From the NCBI GenBank assembly GCA_029582155.1, contig CM055895.1, forward strand, positions 11,168,270 to 11,232,269: 64,000 nucleotides of DNA, read 5' to 3'. The notes below the pieces were generated by a model, which did no database searches, was not told where the DNA came from, and saw only the letters and a list, made by a program, of their open reading frames with translations. The position numbers and the translations under genes are program-made. Origin of the DNA: Panopea generosa (taxonomy: Eukaryota > Mollusca > Bivalvia > Adapedonta > Hiatellidae). Positions within the stretch are counted from its first letter, which is position 1; the number at the start of each line of letters is the position of its first letter. Positions 32,946 to 45,215 of the stretch are shown in pieces.

Positions 32946-33679
32946 TTAACAATATTTATATTTTACATTTACAAGTTTTATTGGAATTTAAGATTAAGGC
33001 ATAAACGCTAGTGTCCTATTTTTTATCATTTCAATCCAATGACGTTCTAGTCAATATTATTGGATATACCGTATATGACCGGTCATGTGCCGAAAGTGTT
33101 GTTTAACCCCATTCCAAAAGAAGTTTAAATTTAGCCATGTTTAAGAGCCTTTCTGATTTTGTAACAATAACGCTTGATCAAGACGGTGTAAGACTTGTGG
33201 AGTAATGAAAAATAAATTGAAATGGAAAATAAAGTTTTTTTTAAATTGAATGCAAATAGTAATGAAGGTATATCTTGTAATCACTTGATGAAGAAGAATT
33301 GGTTTTAAAGCAAAATTGAACAAAAGCTGACCTATATTTTATCCTCTTATCGTGTTTGTTTATTTAAATCGGAACAAAATTTCAGGTATTAAACACAAAA
33401 TGATTTGACTTTATTTTGTAAGATTAACGGTAGTCATTTTATATTTTGTGATTTTAAGATAAGTCAAAAATTGAAAAAAAGTATAAAATCCAGTGAAATA
33501 AATATTCATTAATTTTCAAGAGAATGTTTAAAAATGTTTGTTTTAATTAGATTGAACAAAAACCTTTTATGTCATTTTTGTTTGTTTTGTTTCTCTGACT
33601 ACAGTAGTTGTGTAAACTATTGTTCATGCAAAGTTCTTCCATTATCAAAGGTTGCTTGCACATTGTGAATATGTCTAAT

Positions 33680-33970
33680 TACAAAATTGTTTGCTTTTTG
33701 AAACATGTAGGCATAAAAGTTCAGCCACTGTTACTAGTAATGTAACATATAGCCTTGCACAAAATCATTAGCTTTTAAAACATGTGGGCATAAAAGTCAA
33801 GCCTCTGTACATAACATATATCCTAATACAAAATCGTTAGCTTTTGAAACATGTTTGCATTAAAGTCCAGCCACTGTAATGTAATATAATTATAGTCTAT
33901 CACAAAATTGTTAGCTTTTAAAACATGCGTAAAGTCCAGTCATTGAAATGTAATCTTTATTCTATCATAA
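33680..33970 (+). repeat. Tandem repeat, about 70-75 bp, four copies
   Basis: Units contain aaaattgttagcttttaaaa, catgt-gcataaaagtccagc and cactgtaatgtaatata variants, starting at about 33680, 33760, 33829 and 33902. Confidence 0.8.
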
Positions 33971-36090
33971 GACCACCAGCTGTGGAAGATACTGAAAGAT
34001 GGCCTGTTTTAAATGATATTTAGAAGTTGCTTTAAGTAGATAATCGATTGTGTTTTTTTGTCTATTTGAGATATGTTTGTTGAGTACAAGATAATTTGCA
34101 AGATGAATGACACTGTTTTGTTGTGAAAGAATGATTGATATAAATGTCATGGATTAGTTAATCAGTTAGGTGTAGTACAGGTAATAGAGGTACAACAGAT
34201 AGGGCACAATTATAAAATCATACCATATTCCTTGCCTGTGCTTCTTTCATCTGTTAGTTATATTCATTTATTGATATGTGTAATGTTTAGAGGTATTATT
34301 TAATGGAACTGATGCATGGTAAGTTGAACCAAGGACTTGTATAGAAAGATAAGAAACTTGCCTCTCCTGACCTGTGACTTATCTACCATTAAGTCACTGT
34401 CCTGACTAAATGTTGATGAAATAGCTCAAAGGATTAGTTTGCAAATTAATCACTCATAATTCAAAGGCAACATATTTCTTGTACATAAACTGTAAGTTGT
34501 TATGTAATCTTTGATGTTTAAACATATTTGGATCACACAAAATGATCTTGAATTAAAGATATTGAGATTTAGAGGAAAACTTACCATAATTTGTCATTAT
34601 TTTAGCCGCAGTATATAAATTTTGTAATCAAAAGTACTTCAAAAATTTAAAACATAAATTTTTGGGAATGGTTTTGTTTTGATGAGAATTTCATTCTGCA
34701 ATGTAAGAATTTTGATTTGTGTTCTAAGATGAATGGAAGTTAAGATACTTGGAAACACAAAATCACAAAATCTCAATCAATCTTTCCTTCTCTATATAAT
34801 TCCTTGGTTGAACTGATCCTTAATCCATAATAATAAGTTGGTCAAGTTCTAGTTTTGTGCCAGAGGATACATTCCAGGATTTTGGGAAGTTGTTGTAAAA
34901 TGTTAATTGCAGTATATGATATAATTAAGAGGAATACATCAATGCGAAATGGTCCAAACCCCAGGGTCAATGAAATTGGTGTCTGGGATTTTATTGTCAA
35001 TTATTGTTTGTAGATTCTATGATAATACATGTATATATTAGAGCAAGAACATATCATGAGCAATGCATTTGTTATGTATTCCTGAGATAAATGGAAATGG
35101 AGATAACTCAAAAAGAGATTTTGAGATATTTTGGATCCAGAGGTTCTGGTTTATAGAGGTTTATTCCACTATGGAAATAGAAGGAAAATTTTCCGGTTTG
35201 GAAAATGCACAGTTTATAGAGTAGTCCAGTTTACAGTGTGTCCGGTTTATGGATGTTTCACTTTATTACATTATAGAAACGATGTATATAGCTACTTATC
35301 TAAATATCCATACTTTTGGCTCTAAAACCTTAGATTAAAGTTTTTTGTTTAGCTCGGTTTGATTTTATTTTTTATTTTTCAGTAATACTAATTATTTACC
35401 ATCATGTTTAAAAAGTTTACATCACTGATATTGACCTACTTAAAAGATTTGAAAATAAGATAAGCATCTGCACCTGTATAGGGTGCTCTTCTTTAATCTA
35501 TATATTGATTTGTTGTTTTGTACATAAATATCAACCCTGGGATCTTCCTTCATATCTAAATCTCATGTAAAACATCCTATTCGTTTATTTATTCAGCTGT
35601 CATTTATCACTAGGTAATGTGATTAGATGGTTCAAGGTATTGAATGTTTTCAAACTCCTGTTAAAGGTGACACACACCTGCAGTAATGTGTTGTGCGGAT
35701 ATAAGAACACACCTGCAGTGATGTAATTTCCAAAGTTTGATTTACTTCCCCTATCAGGGGAATTAGTGTATTTTAGCGTATTCACATATATTCAGATTTT
35801 ACATATAAATACACCTTGCAAAATTATGTTTCTTTAAACAATACAAACTTATAAGTGTCTTTTTTATAACTTTTATACTATAGCATGTTACTGTGAACTG
35901 ATTTTTCCTCGCTCTGTAAAATGTTTTGCTTTTGTAACATGTGAATGACTGTACTGTCCCAATAAATTCTAGACAGGTAGCTTTGTATTTCTGTTTTTGC
36001 TTTTTGAAATTGTTTAACAATCATATTTTAAGGTGTTGATGTTTTTGTTCATCTGGAACTTGTTTGATTATAATGCACTCGGCTTTATAC
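33971..36090. other. AT-rich stretch without recognised gene
   Basis: Apart from a short SINE-tail fragment at about 35490-35600, and a few tccggtttatagag-like tandem motifs near 35150-35250, nothing was recognised. It may be distal 3' UTR of the TGOLN2-like gene. Confidence 0.4.
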
Positions 36091-36140
36091 AATAAAGTGG
36101 GTTTAACAAACCGCGTTGTGTCTTTTGTTTTGTTTCATTC
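36091..36140 (+). terminator. Candidate polyadenylation signal
   Basis: AATAAA at 36091-36096 is followed about 25 nt later by a T/GT-rich run (tgtgtcttttgttttgtttc). It is the best-formed site downstream of the TGOLN2-like stop, but it is 10 kb away, so the link is tentative. Confidence 0.4.
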
Positions 36141-36153
36141 CAACGAATGTGCA

Positions 36154-36440
36154 GGGCCTAGTGAGCTCAGTCGTTAACGCATCTGACTATTAATCCAGGG
36201 GTCGTGAGTTCGAATCCCCGCCCGGCCGCAATCTCGGTGATTGTTGATATACAACATTGCGTCTCATTATCATTCGTCTCTCACCGCTGATTCAAGTGGG
36301 AAAGTTATCTATTACTCGCGGAGATGGCGTGTGCTTGAGTACTGGTAAGCTTCCAGGAAACAGCGGTTAGGTTAGTTGATAGTCTGTTAGCCCTCGATGG
36401 CATTAAAATTACGCTAAATATTCAATCAATCTATTAATCC
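36154..36440 (+). mobile_element. tRNA-derived SINE, family 1, best-preserved copy
   Basis: A box region gtgagctcagtcgttaacgc, B box gtcgtgagttcgaatccccg, then the conserved body (cattatcattcgtctctcac, gcttgagtactggtaagctt, gttagccctcgatggcatta) and tail attcaatcaatct. This copy shows the pol III promoter boxes most clearly. Confidence 0.85.
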
Positions 36441-36676
36441 AACGACTGTATTCAGAATCTGTGAATCATAGTGCAATTCAGTTATGTGAAATATAGTCTT
36501 CAACATTAGTGGTCACGTTTTTCTGTACGACACTTGCTATTAATGCTTTGTTACAAACGACAACACCAGTGTGCGGAGAACCAACCAACCAATCCAGACT
36601 TCCGGTGTTAACTATCACGTGATTACACTACGACATTATTGCCAGTTGAGTCTCGCCGTGCGTTTGATTAAGGTGT

Positions 36677-36754
36677 TCAGGTCGCAGTTGGACAATTAAT
36701 GTCCATAACTTTCGCGGGATTACAGTCCTGGCATAGTTGAGGAACTTGTGTGAC
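36677..36754 (-). CDS. Candidate terminal exon of the type II membrane protein gene
   Basis: Acceptor cttgttgtatttctag|GTC, phase 0, encodes VTQVPQLCQDCNPAKVMDIN then CPTAT and TGA. It pairs with donor AAAC|GTAAGG at 36849/36848. An alternative donor, TAC|GTAACA at 36858/36857, is also in phase 0. It has four Cys in 25 residues. Confidence 0.4.
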   Translation of the reverse strand, partial: VTQVPQLCQDCNPAKVMDINCPTAT

Positions 36755-39106
36755 CTAGAAATACAACAAGGTGAAGTTTTTGGAGAGTATAAAGTTGACA
36801 GCATTAGTATGATATGTTTTGATACCTTAATTCAAACTTGGTCCTTACGTTTGTTACGTACAAACCGCCTTTAATGTCTAATGCAGTGTTCAATCTAAAT
36901 TCGTCTTGCATATCAATCTCTTTTACAAAACGATACTTTTGGAGAGAAACCCGAGAAACGAAACACTGTGCAATTTTTGTGTAATCCCTGCTTTGAGACT
37001 TCAAAATGTCCGAACATTTTTCTTCGTATTCATCTTCCGTTAAAACGTAAGCGGAAAGGTTACTGAACAAGCTTATAAGTGGCAAATTGGAGTCGACAAA
37101 CACGGTTCTATTTTGGTAGCGTGCCTGATTAATGGTGTACAAGTACACATACATAGCCTCGTACAAGGTCATGTCCCGGTAATTAAAACATATGTCGTCG
37201 TGTGTTCCAACTTCCTGTCTCTCATCAATCCTATTTCCACCTAGATACTGTTTGCGTTGTTTGAGATATGTACTTTTTAGGATAGACATATACATCAACA
37301 CGGCCAGAACTATCGTAAGTCCAATTACAAATTTATTGGTCGGACCTGAAAAAGACGATATAAAGCTCTCTACATTATCGTTACTAATTGTTTTCTATTT
37401 GTATTTAAACTTTAGTAAGTCTCCACTTTTCTCCATATGACATTAAGTATAATGTATGTTGTGGTCGATTGAATTGTTTGTAATTGTCTATATTATATAA
37501 TGCTCTGGACTATTATAAAGATACAATTGTTCGTTCTGTTTATAAAGCGTCATTTGTATAATGGAAATAAACACAGTTGATGTAAAACTTACACTTAATG
37601 TTGTTTTATGTACATTTGTTCACAACTAAGCACAGACTCTGTGTAACTATATACAGGGAAAATATAAACCTTGAACAACTGACAGTCATAAAATATTTTC
37701 AAACCGTTGTCGAGCCGACCAGCCCAGCAAAACACCAGAAATGGTAAACTGTGGAGATCTGTGCCCGTATATCGAATGTCTATTATCGCTGAATGTTGGT
37801 GCTTTATTCTTGAACATCTTTTATGAATCTGCATTTTTTACACAACAATCGATATTGATATGGAAATGAAAAACATGTAAAAATGATATTTCTTTATAAT
37901 CGAGAACTGAATTTAAATTTTCCGATGCCGTCACTCAGTGAATCGCTAGGACTGATATCTTACCGCCAAAATTCTATGTTTATTTCTAATCTTGAATCAC
38001 TCGAGAGTATTCAAAACAGGGTTGAATAACCACCACGCTAGATAGGACGAAGGAAATCAGCTATACAGTATAAGACGGAATACAATACCTCCAAAAGTGG
38101 AGGTGGACGGGGAGTGGTGGTTGTAGAAAATACAACATGCCCCATTTAATGACGCTTATATATTTATTACACGTCTTGTCCAGTTATTCCATCAGTACTA
38201 AATTAAACTAGATTGGTCCACGCGCACATATATACTTTATACTGCCTATACATCACCGTGTCTTCTGCCAGTGTGTCCAGATCGGTGATTATATGGTTTA
38301 AGACGGAGACACAGCGGCATTAGTACCTAAATACACGCCAAATTCCGCCAGTCTAATGACGATGGTCATTGACTACCGGGCGCATACTGGACTGGGTATA
38401 CACTGGATGTGATAGGAGAGGACCACCCAACATAAGTAACAGTACATGTTATAAAATGTGTACCCCCCATATTTCGATGGAAATGTAATTAGAGAATAAA
38501 TGTTATCATTGCTGTTGTTGTTGTTGTTGTATAATTCCGGGATAGATCAGTGGTTTGTCTGATGACCCATGCACAAGAGGACGCATATACTCGTCTTATA
38601 GTATCCATTTGTCTGCTGTTTTACTTGTAGACTAGGTATACATTTGTTATTATACACATGACTTACTGTATCGAAGCTAAGGTATGGCTGAGTTAGTGAC
38701 TGTATGCATTACAAGGTTCATACTGCCATCCCACAAAGTCCTACTGATGTCTTACTGACTATAGATATATAACATGCGAGTGTAGGGTTTCAATAAAGAT
38801 GGACAATAGGGCTTGTTTATCAAGCCCCCCATCCCCACCCCCACCCAAGCCGGAATTCTCCCCTTCATTATTTCAAATCATAAAATCATTATACACTTAT
38901 TATAAATGTCATTACAATGTTCATTTCATTCCGGTATACATACTATTGACGATATTGACGATATGTAGAGAACAGCTACTAAAGGCGGTATAACTTGTTG
39001 TTCAATCCATATTTAAATGTGTATTATCAAGTGATGTTAATTATCTGTAACATTAATGATACAGTATGTTTTAAACAAAAATCTTACCGTATGTGAGCGT
39101 GCACAT
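36677..39106 (-). CDS. Small type II membrane protein, possibly GT11 fucosyltransferase-like (three-exon model)
   Basis: Exon 1 (39106-39088) starts ATG with A at -3 and encodes MCTLTY before donor G|GTAAGA. Exon 2 (37345-36849) follows acceptor tttttcag and matches the phase, giving GPTNKFVIGLTIVLAVLMYM: a short cytosolic N terminus and a signal-anchor. Then come a stem and a compact domain (ICFNYRDMTLYEAMYVYLYT, TVFVDSNLPLISLFSNLSAY). Exon 3 (36754-36677) follows tatttctag and ends TGA. Total 197 residues. The layout is that of Golgi glycosyltransferases. The YVYLYTINQARYQNRTVFV region recalls the N-terminal part of alpha-1,2-fucosyltransferases, but the usual G-N-Q motif is replaced and the catalytic C-terminal half is absent. 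The last intron (94 bp) is least certain; reading through it stops at 36804. Function is not established. Confidence 0.6.
36849..37345 (-). CDS. Main exon of the type II membrane protein gene
   Basis: 497 nt, phase 2-in/0-out. Its codon use and amino-acid composition look natural, unlike the repeat-derived frames elsewhere. It carries the membrane anchor, an NRT glycosylation sequon, and a run of acidic/aromatic motifs. If unspliced at the 3' end, the frame continues to TAA at 36806-36804. Confidence 0.75.
38511..38530 (+). repeat. (TTG)n microsatellite
   Basis: About six ttg units in the first intron of the minus-strand gene. Confidence 0.9.
39088..39106 (-). CDS. Initiator exon of the type II membrane protein gene
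   Basis: Nineteen coding bases, MCTLTY plus one base, before the strong donor GTAAGA. The leftover base joins GT of the next exon to make Gly. The 1.74-kb intron between holds no recognised feature except the (TTG)n run at 38511. Confidence 0.55.
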
Positions 39107-40190
39107 TATGCTTCCTGCCACAAGTCACGTCTACCTGTTTACTGAACACTCACATCTACGCATGTGGCAGCTTGGTCTATTTTATCTAGTTAATTAGAAA
39201 AGTAGCATACTTCGTTTATCGACTAGAGTATAAATACCGCTTTCACGAAGGTATATCCTGTAAACAACATGTCACACATACTCCGTGCGAATATTTTATT
39301 AAATTTGATTCCTTATGTTAACCACAAAATACTTCACTTCAGTAAAGTCAGACAGTGGCCTCCCTTTGTCCATTTATTATGCTACTGATGAAATGCCTAC
39401 GTTTCTAGGAACTAAGTAAAAAAGATATTGATTTGTATCAAATCATGACATTTTTTTTTAGTTTACAATTTAAACGAAAAGAAAAAAACAACACAATAAT
39501 TTTAAAGGCGCGATCGTCGTAAATATATGTAAGATAACTGCGTTTAGTTATTCTCATCGCAATGTATTTATTATCTGTCGTTCATTAACTTTTACATACA
39601 TATTGTACACTGTAGTGCTTATATGTTTCATTGCATTTTAAAAGGAGTTTATCAGGATAAAATTTCTAAAAATGGATAAAAAAATCTCATTATAATTAAT
39701 AAATATAAACCGAATAGATTAGTATCTCAAATCCACCAAACCGTGACAAAAATCGCTATGTAAATTTGAAACGAAATTCCCATTCTAAAAATAGACAGTA
39801 CTTAAATGCTGTTCGACTCTTTCTAAAATGAAACAACTTTTACCACGTGTTAAACGGATAAAATTGAAATCAAAATGAAATTACGTGGCTCTTTTAATAC
39901 GTTACAAAATATGTTACCTTTTTTTGCAGGAAATCTATTCTAGTCTAACCTAGGCGTTATGAAAGCTATTTTTAATATATTATTTTGGCATGTTTAAAGA
40001 CATATTTTGTGCTATACGGGGTCAATGAGTGCAAATAGGCATAAACATGTATTGAAAAAAAATGCTTTTAGCCAATTCTGAAAGTTTGAAATTTCCTGAA
40101 ATATTCTCTCTAACTACACACACACACAGCAGATATTTGCTCATAAAATCACAGATATCTTTTTGCTGGAATGGTCAACTGGTAACTGTC
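39107..40190. other. Upstream flank of the minus-strand gene, AT-rich
   Basis: It should hold the promoter of the minus-strand gene. A TATA-like tatttatac on the minus strand lies at about 39229-39238, about 125 bp upstream of the ATG. Nothing else was recognised. Confidence 0.35.
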
Positions 40191-40194
40191 GGAT

Positions 40195-41455
40195 GGCGGG
40201 TTCGTGCACTTGTGCCTCCGCCAAGGAACGCAAGAGAGTTACGGCACGCCCGCGGTATATTACAGACATGGTTTCTATTGAACATGTCTGGTATGACCTC
40301 TGAAGGCAGGTTCGTGCACTTGTGCCTCCGCCAAGGAGCGCCAGAGAGTTACGGCACGCCCGCGTTATCCCCAGATATGGTTCCTATTGAACGTGTCTGG
40401 TATGACCGCGGTTGGCGGGTTCGTGTACTTGTGCCTCCGCCAAGGAGCGCTAGAAAGTTACGGCTCGCCCGAATTATTCCCAGACATGGTTCCTATTGAA
40501 CATGTCTGGTATGACCTCGCATGGCGGGTTCGTGTACTTGTGCCTCCGCCAAGGAGTGCCAGAGAGTTACGGCACACCCGCATTATCCCCAGACATTGTT
40601 CCTATTGAACATGTCTGGTATGGCCGCGGTTGGCGGGTTCGTGTACTTGTGCCTCCGCCAAGGAACGCCAGAGAGTTACGGCACGCCCGCGTTATCCCCA
40701 GACATGGTTCCTATTGAACATGTCTGGTATGACCTCGGATGGCGGGTTTGTGTACTTGTGCCTCCGCCAAGGAACGCCAGAGAGTTACGGCACGCCCGCG
40801 TTATCCCCAGACATGGTTCCTATTGAACATGTCTGGTATGACCTCGGATGGCGGGTTTGTGTACTTGTGCCTCCGCCAAGGAGCGCCAGAGAGTTACGGC
40901 ACGCCCGCGTTATCCCCAGACATGGTTCCTATTGAACATGTCTGGTATGACCTCGGATGGCGGTTTTGTGTACTTGTGCCTCCGCCAAGGAGCGCCAGAG
41001 AGTTACGGCACGCCCGCGTTATCCCCAGATATGGTTCCTATTGAACATGTCTGGTATGACCTCGGATGGCGGTTTTGTGTACTTGTGCCTCCGCCAAGGA
41101 GCGCCAGAGAGTTACGGCACGCCCGCGTTATCCCCAGATATGGTTCCTATTGAACATGTCTGGTATGACCTCGGATGGCGGGTTTGAGCACTTGTGCCTC
41201 CGCCAAGGAGCGCCAGAGAGTTACGACACGCCCTCGTTATCCCCAGACATGGTTCCTATTGAACATGTCTGGTATGACCTCGGTTGGCGGGTTCGTGTAC
41301 TTGTGCCTCCGCCAAGGAGCGCCAGAGAGTTACGACACGCCCGCGTTATCCCCAGACATGGTTCCTATTGAACATGTCTGGTATGACCTCGGATGGTGGG
41401 TTTGTGTACTTGTGCCTCCGCCAAGGAGCGCCAGAGAGTTACGGCAAGCCCGCGT
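40195..41455 (+). repeat. 109-bp tandem array derived from a Tc1-like transposase segment, 12 units
   Basis: Units start at 40195 and recur every 109 bp to 41394, with few differences and higher GC than the flanks. Each contains gtacttgtgcctccgccaag, cgccagagagttacggcacg, ccgcgttatccccagacatg and gttcctattgaacatgtctg. In one frame a unit encodes PALSPDMVPIEHVWYDLGWR, then VRVLVPPPRSARELRHARV. This is the C-terminal DDE-region pattern of Tc1-like transposases (SPDxxPIEHxWxxLxxRVR, then PPPxxxxELRxA). Since 109 is not a multiple of three, the frame shifts each unit and no long protein is possible. Confidence 0.93.
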
Positions 41456-41570
41456 TCATGAGTTGGACAGCATTCAACAAGGTCATATAGCTACCATAGT
41501 GCCGTCTATGAAGCGTAGACGCTTAGCATGTATTGCGAGTGGGTCCATGAACCATCGGTGTTATTCATGA
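41400..41570 (+). pseudogene. Tc1-like transposase C-terminal remnant
   Basis: The last array unit runs without break into unique sequence encoding ARVHELDSIQQGHIATIVPS, then MKRRRLACIASGSMNHRCYS and TGA. This matches the end of Tc1-family transposases (a W/LDxIPQ-like motif, then SMxRRxxACI). It shows that the array was amplified in place at the 3' end of a transposase gene. The upstream helix-turn-helix domain and earlier catalytic residues are absent. Confidence 0.8.
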
Positions 41571-42655
41571 CGCTGTTATGTGTCTCTCCATTGCAATATA
41601 CCAATCGTTATGACACAGTGGTCCCACATAATGTCAAACAGTTCATACTGAAACAGACTGGCCAACTTGCAATAAAATGCACACATATTTGCCTTTGCAA
41701 AGTGTTCAATCTTTAAAATTGTACGGATCAACTTGAAGATGAGGAAGGTAAGTGGGTGGTGGTTGCCATGGCAATGCCAGTAGATCAATAAGCAACTCGG
41801 TTGTCTGCTTCTAAAATCAGTCAGTTTAGGTGAATCATTTTTAATTGTGTCCAAAACTGTTGATATGAAACATGTAGTCACAGCTCTGGGCCTTAAGGTC
41901 GCACTACACAGTTGGATTTGTTCTTTGTTCTAGATAAGATAAGGTCTAGGATTTCCATGGTAAAACTATTCCACATAGAATTTTTGAAAGTATTGTTTTT
42001 CATAGTAGGAATGTTTCCCCACATAAATATGCACAATAACTGGTAAGTTGACAAGCTTTTTTTAAAGAGGGTCCTGTGACACTCTAAACATTTTTTTTGA
42101 AAAGAAATCCTGAAATGCTCATAAATACATGCATTTGCTCAACTCATATAAATTTTAAAGTAACCTTTTTTAACATCAGAGATGTCTTATTGCAGTATAT
42201 GCTATGCCAGCTTTTGCTCTACTCAACAGCAGCAAGAAAACACAACACTATGAACCATTTTGCAAATATTTCAAACCAAATTACATATGATATTTTTAAG
42301 CATAAGAATCATGTTACCGTGGGGAAAGGGACGTTACTCTGTAGTGAGACATGCCGGGAAAGTTTTGGAAATCATGGCATAGGGCTTTTAATCAATATCT
42401 TATACATTATAGTTTCCATTTTCTTTCAGCATGTTACACTTGTACGTTTTTCAATGTTTTATGTTTTCTTTGTCACCAAAAATAATCCATAATCCTTTCA
42501 CACTTTTCACATGTCAACATCAGCAACGACAATAACAGACTTCTCGATTAAAACCTATAGTACAAAATAATATGTTATCTGCTTTAAAGTCATGCCATGG
42601 TGATACAATGTGACACCTACAGAAGTAAATCATGTCACATGACATTTTTAAGGTG
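41571..42655. other. Stretch without recognised feature
   Basis: A 131-codon + frame (42097-42492) has no recognisable domain, no good splice context and AT-driven composition, so it is not called. Confidence 0.4.
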
Positions 42656-42659
42656 TTAT

Positions 42660-43690
42660 GCACATGTCGTATGCAATGTTTGTTTTTGTAAAGCAATGTC
42701 ATGTAAATTGTTTGGTATTTGAAGTTATGACTTGTTGTTTGTTTGGTATTATGAAACGGCATGTAATTTGTTTGTTTTTTCTGAAGCAATGCCATGTGAT
42801 TTGTTTGTTTTTTCTGAATCAATGCTGTGTGATTTGTTTGGTATTGTGAAGCAATGACATGCAATTTGTTGGTTTTGTGAAGCAATGCCATGTAATTTGC
42901 TTGGTATTGTGAAGCAAGTCATGTAATTTGTTTGGTATTGCGAAGCAATGCCATGAATTGGTTGGTATTGTGAATCAATGTCATGTACTTTGTTTGGTAT
43001 TATTAAGCAATGCCATGCAATTGGTTTGGTATTGTAAAGCAATGACATGTAATTTGCTTGGTATTGTGAAGAAATGGCATGTAATTTGTTGGTATTGTGA
43101 AGCAATGGCATGTAATTTGTTTGGTATTGTGAAGCAATGGCATGTAATTTGTTGGTATTGTGAAGCAATGGCATGTAATTTGCTTGGTATTGTGAAGAAA
43201 TGTCATGTAATTTGCTTGCTATTGTGAATCAATGGCAGAAGCAATGGCATGTAATTTGTTGGTATTGTGAAGCAATGGCATGTAATGTGCTTGGTATTGT
43301 GAAGAAATGTCATGTAATTTGCTTGCTATTGTGAATCAATGGCATGTAATTTATTGGTATTGTGAAGCAATAGCATGTAATTTGTTTGGTATTGTGAATC
43401 AATGGCATGTAATTTGTTTGGTATTGTGAAGTAATGGCATGTAATTTGCTTGGTATTGTGAAGAAATGTCATGAAATTTGCTTGTTATTGTGAATCAATG
43501 GCATGTAATTTGTTGGTATTGTGAAGCAATGACATGTAATTTGTTTGGTACTGTGAAGCAATGTCATGTAATTTGTTTGGTATTGTGAAACAATGACATG
43601 TAATTTGCTTGCTATTGTGAATCAAGGTCATGGGTATTGTAATTTGTTGTGTATTGTGAAGCAATGTCATGTAATTGGTTTGGAATTGTG
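42660..43690 (+). repeat. 31/32-bp minisatellite
   Basis: Units read catgtaatttgtttggtatt then gtgaagcaatgg, with gaatcaat/gaagaaat and cttgctatt variants. About 32 units. Two lengths (31 and 32 bp) alternate because of a single t in gtttgg/gttgg. Confidence 0.93.
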
Positions 43691-43849
43691 AATTGTATTA
43701 CAAACTCAAAACTCATGATTTAATTTTTGTATACCAAGTAAAATGTAAACGATGGATCTTTTTTATTTTGATGCTTTCCTGTTTTAAAATAGATTATACA
43801 CATCTTGGCACATTTCACATAATGGTGCAAATGTTTAAACAGTTGTAAA

Positions 43850-44300
43850 TTTACATTAAATGTATAATGCAATCAATGTTGATGTCTCTCAAGTTCGGCT
43901 TGTCGAAGATGTCGACGTTCGTTTTCGACGTGGTGTTACTCCGCTGTAGGCAAAACAGAAAATACGAAATGCCACAATTGAGACACTTTAATAAGCATTG
44001 TCGTGTTATACCATGAATACTTCGTATATTGCAATACAAATATACATAGAACACACGCCTCATGGATATGTTAAATGACATTTAACTTTTGCTTCCGTCG
44101 TGAAATAAGCTCAGATAAAAGGATGACGGTTCTAAGAACAATCATTAGATCACATTTACTTCAAATAAAACTGATCCTGAATTTGAAAGTGAAACCAATA
44201 ATGTTAACTGATGTTGAAGTAGCAATAGAAGTGTTAACGTGCAAGAACGTAATTAAATAAGCAAGTACAGCTACAGTAGGAAAAATATAAGGTCACACGT
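43850..44300. repeat. Paralogous block A, first segment
   Basis: Aligns in the same order with 57590-58070 over about 430 bp (aggcaaaacagaaaatacga, tgccacaattgagacacttt, cgtgaaataagctcagataa, gaaaccaataatgttaactg). The similarity is uneven, as for an old duplication. Confidence 0.8.
43855..43943 (-). pseudogene. Exon-like segment in block A, disrupted
   Basis: On the minus strand an acceptor (tctgttttgcctacag) and a GTAAAT donor bound 89 nt. The frame matching the block B copy reads RRHLRQAELERHQH and then TGA, where B has TGG, after a one-base shift upstream. It is probably a dead copy of the same exon. The parent gene is not recognised. Confidence 0.4.
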
Positions 44301-44456
44301 TATATTTCAACAGTACAAAAGATGCTTTAGACATTTTTTGAGATATAGGTCTTACTTATGTCCACGTCATCATTATCTGTTATTATAATATATACTTTTT
44401 TACTGTGTAGGGTTTGAAACCCCACTATATGCTGCTTCGTTATATAACGTTTTGAG

Positions 44457-44600
44457 CACATGGTCCAGTGGTAGAGCATCGAATCTATGGGTTCGATCCT
44501 CCGCTACGGCAATGTGGTGTCCTTGAGCAAGACACCCTACCGCATATGCTTAGTAATGGTTCTGAGAGCGTGATTTGTCTAATTTGTTAAATTTGTTTCT
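44457..44600 (+). mobile_element. tRNA-derived SINE, family 4
   Basis: A box tggtccagtggtagagcatc, B box gggttcgatcctccg, followed by gtggtgtccttgagcaagac. The last motif resembles a central domain shared by several animal SINEs (from memory). Confidence 0.7.
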
Positions 44601-45034
44601 CAATCGAAGTAAAATATATATGTTTAAGGTCATATAACGTTTTCATATTGCTTCGGTTATATACTTTTTTATGTTCCATGCTGCTCAAGATATCGCATTT
44701 AGAATAATTCTGAAAATATCTGTATACTGGTAAGCAGAGATATTTATTTATTACTTATGTTCAATTTTGTCAGCTTTGGTTCTGAATGTGTTTCCAAATA
44801 GAAAAAAATGAAACTTCATGCGGGTTCTTACAAACTAAATGAATTAAAAATCTGCTAGTAAATATCACATAATTGGATATTTACATACTGCGAATAAGTC
44901 CCGCATTTTTATTACAACACATTTAATTGTACGTTGCATATAAACTCCTATTTCAATTACTTTTACTAACAGGGGTCATACCGAAGACTTTAGAAATGGT
45001 AGTAGAAGCTTCCACGCTTGACGCTCAGCATTTA

Positions 45035-45215
45035 GAGGAATGTTCTAGGTCTGGTCGGCCTGGTGTCAGTATAATGTGGCTGGGTGGGGTATCATACCAT
45101 GTGTCTGCGGCATGATACTCCAGTGTGACAGCGCTTAGAATACTGTCTCAAGTAGACACCTTCGCGATATGACTAAAAAATTGTTGAAAGTGACGCTAAA
45201 CACCATACAACAACA
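45035..45215 (+). mobile_element. SINE-like element of mollusc type
   Basis: Contains ggtgtcagtataatgtggct, gggtggggtatcatacc, agtagacaccttcgcgatat and the end ttgaaagtgacgctaaacac with a caacaac tail. The layout is familiar from bivalve genomes. Confidence 0.6.

Noticed and set aside
36154-36240. tRNA gene from A and B boxes (also at 32785, 44457, 55615, 63608)
   Set aside because: The boxes sit at the head of dispersed elements with shared bodies and tails, and cloverleaf pairing is not intact. They are SINE heads.
40062-41570. Overlapping ~101-codon frames every 109 bp
   Set aside because: They pass through all three frames of the 109-bp repeat. Only one frame per unit matches the transposase pattern, so these are not genes.
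42097-42492. 131-codon + frame
   Set aside because: AT-driven composition, no recognised domain, no convincing splice or start context, and no paralog in the window.
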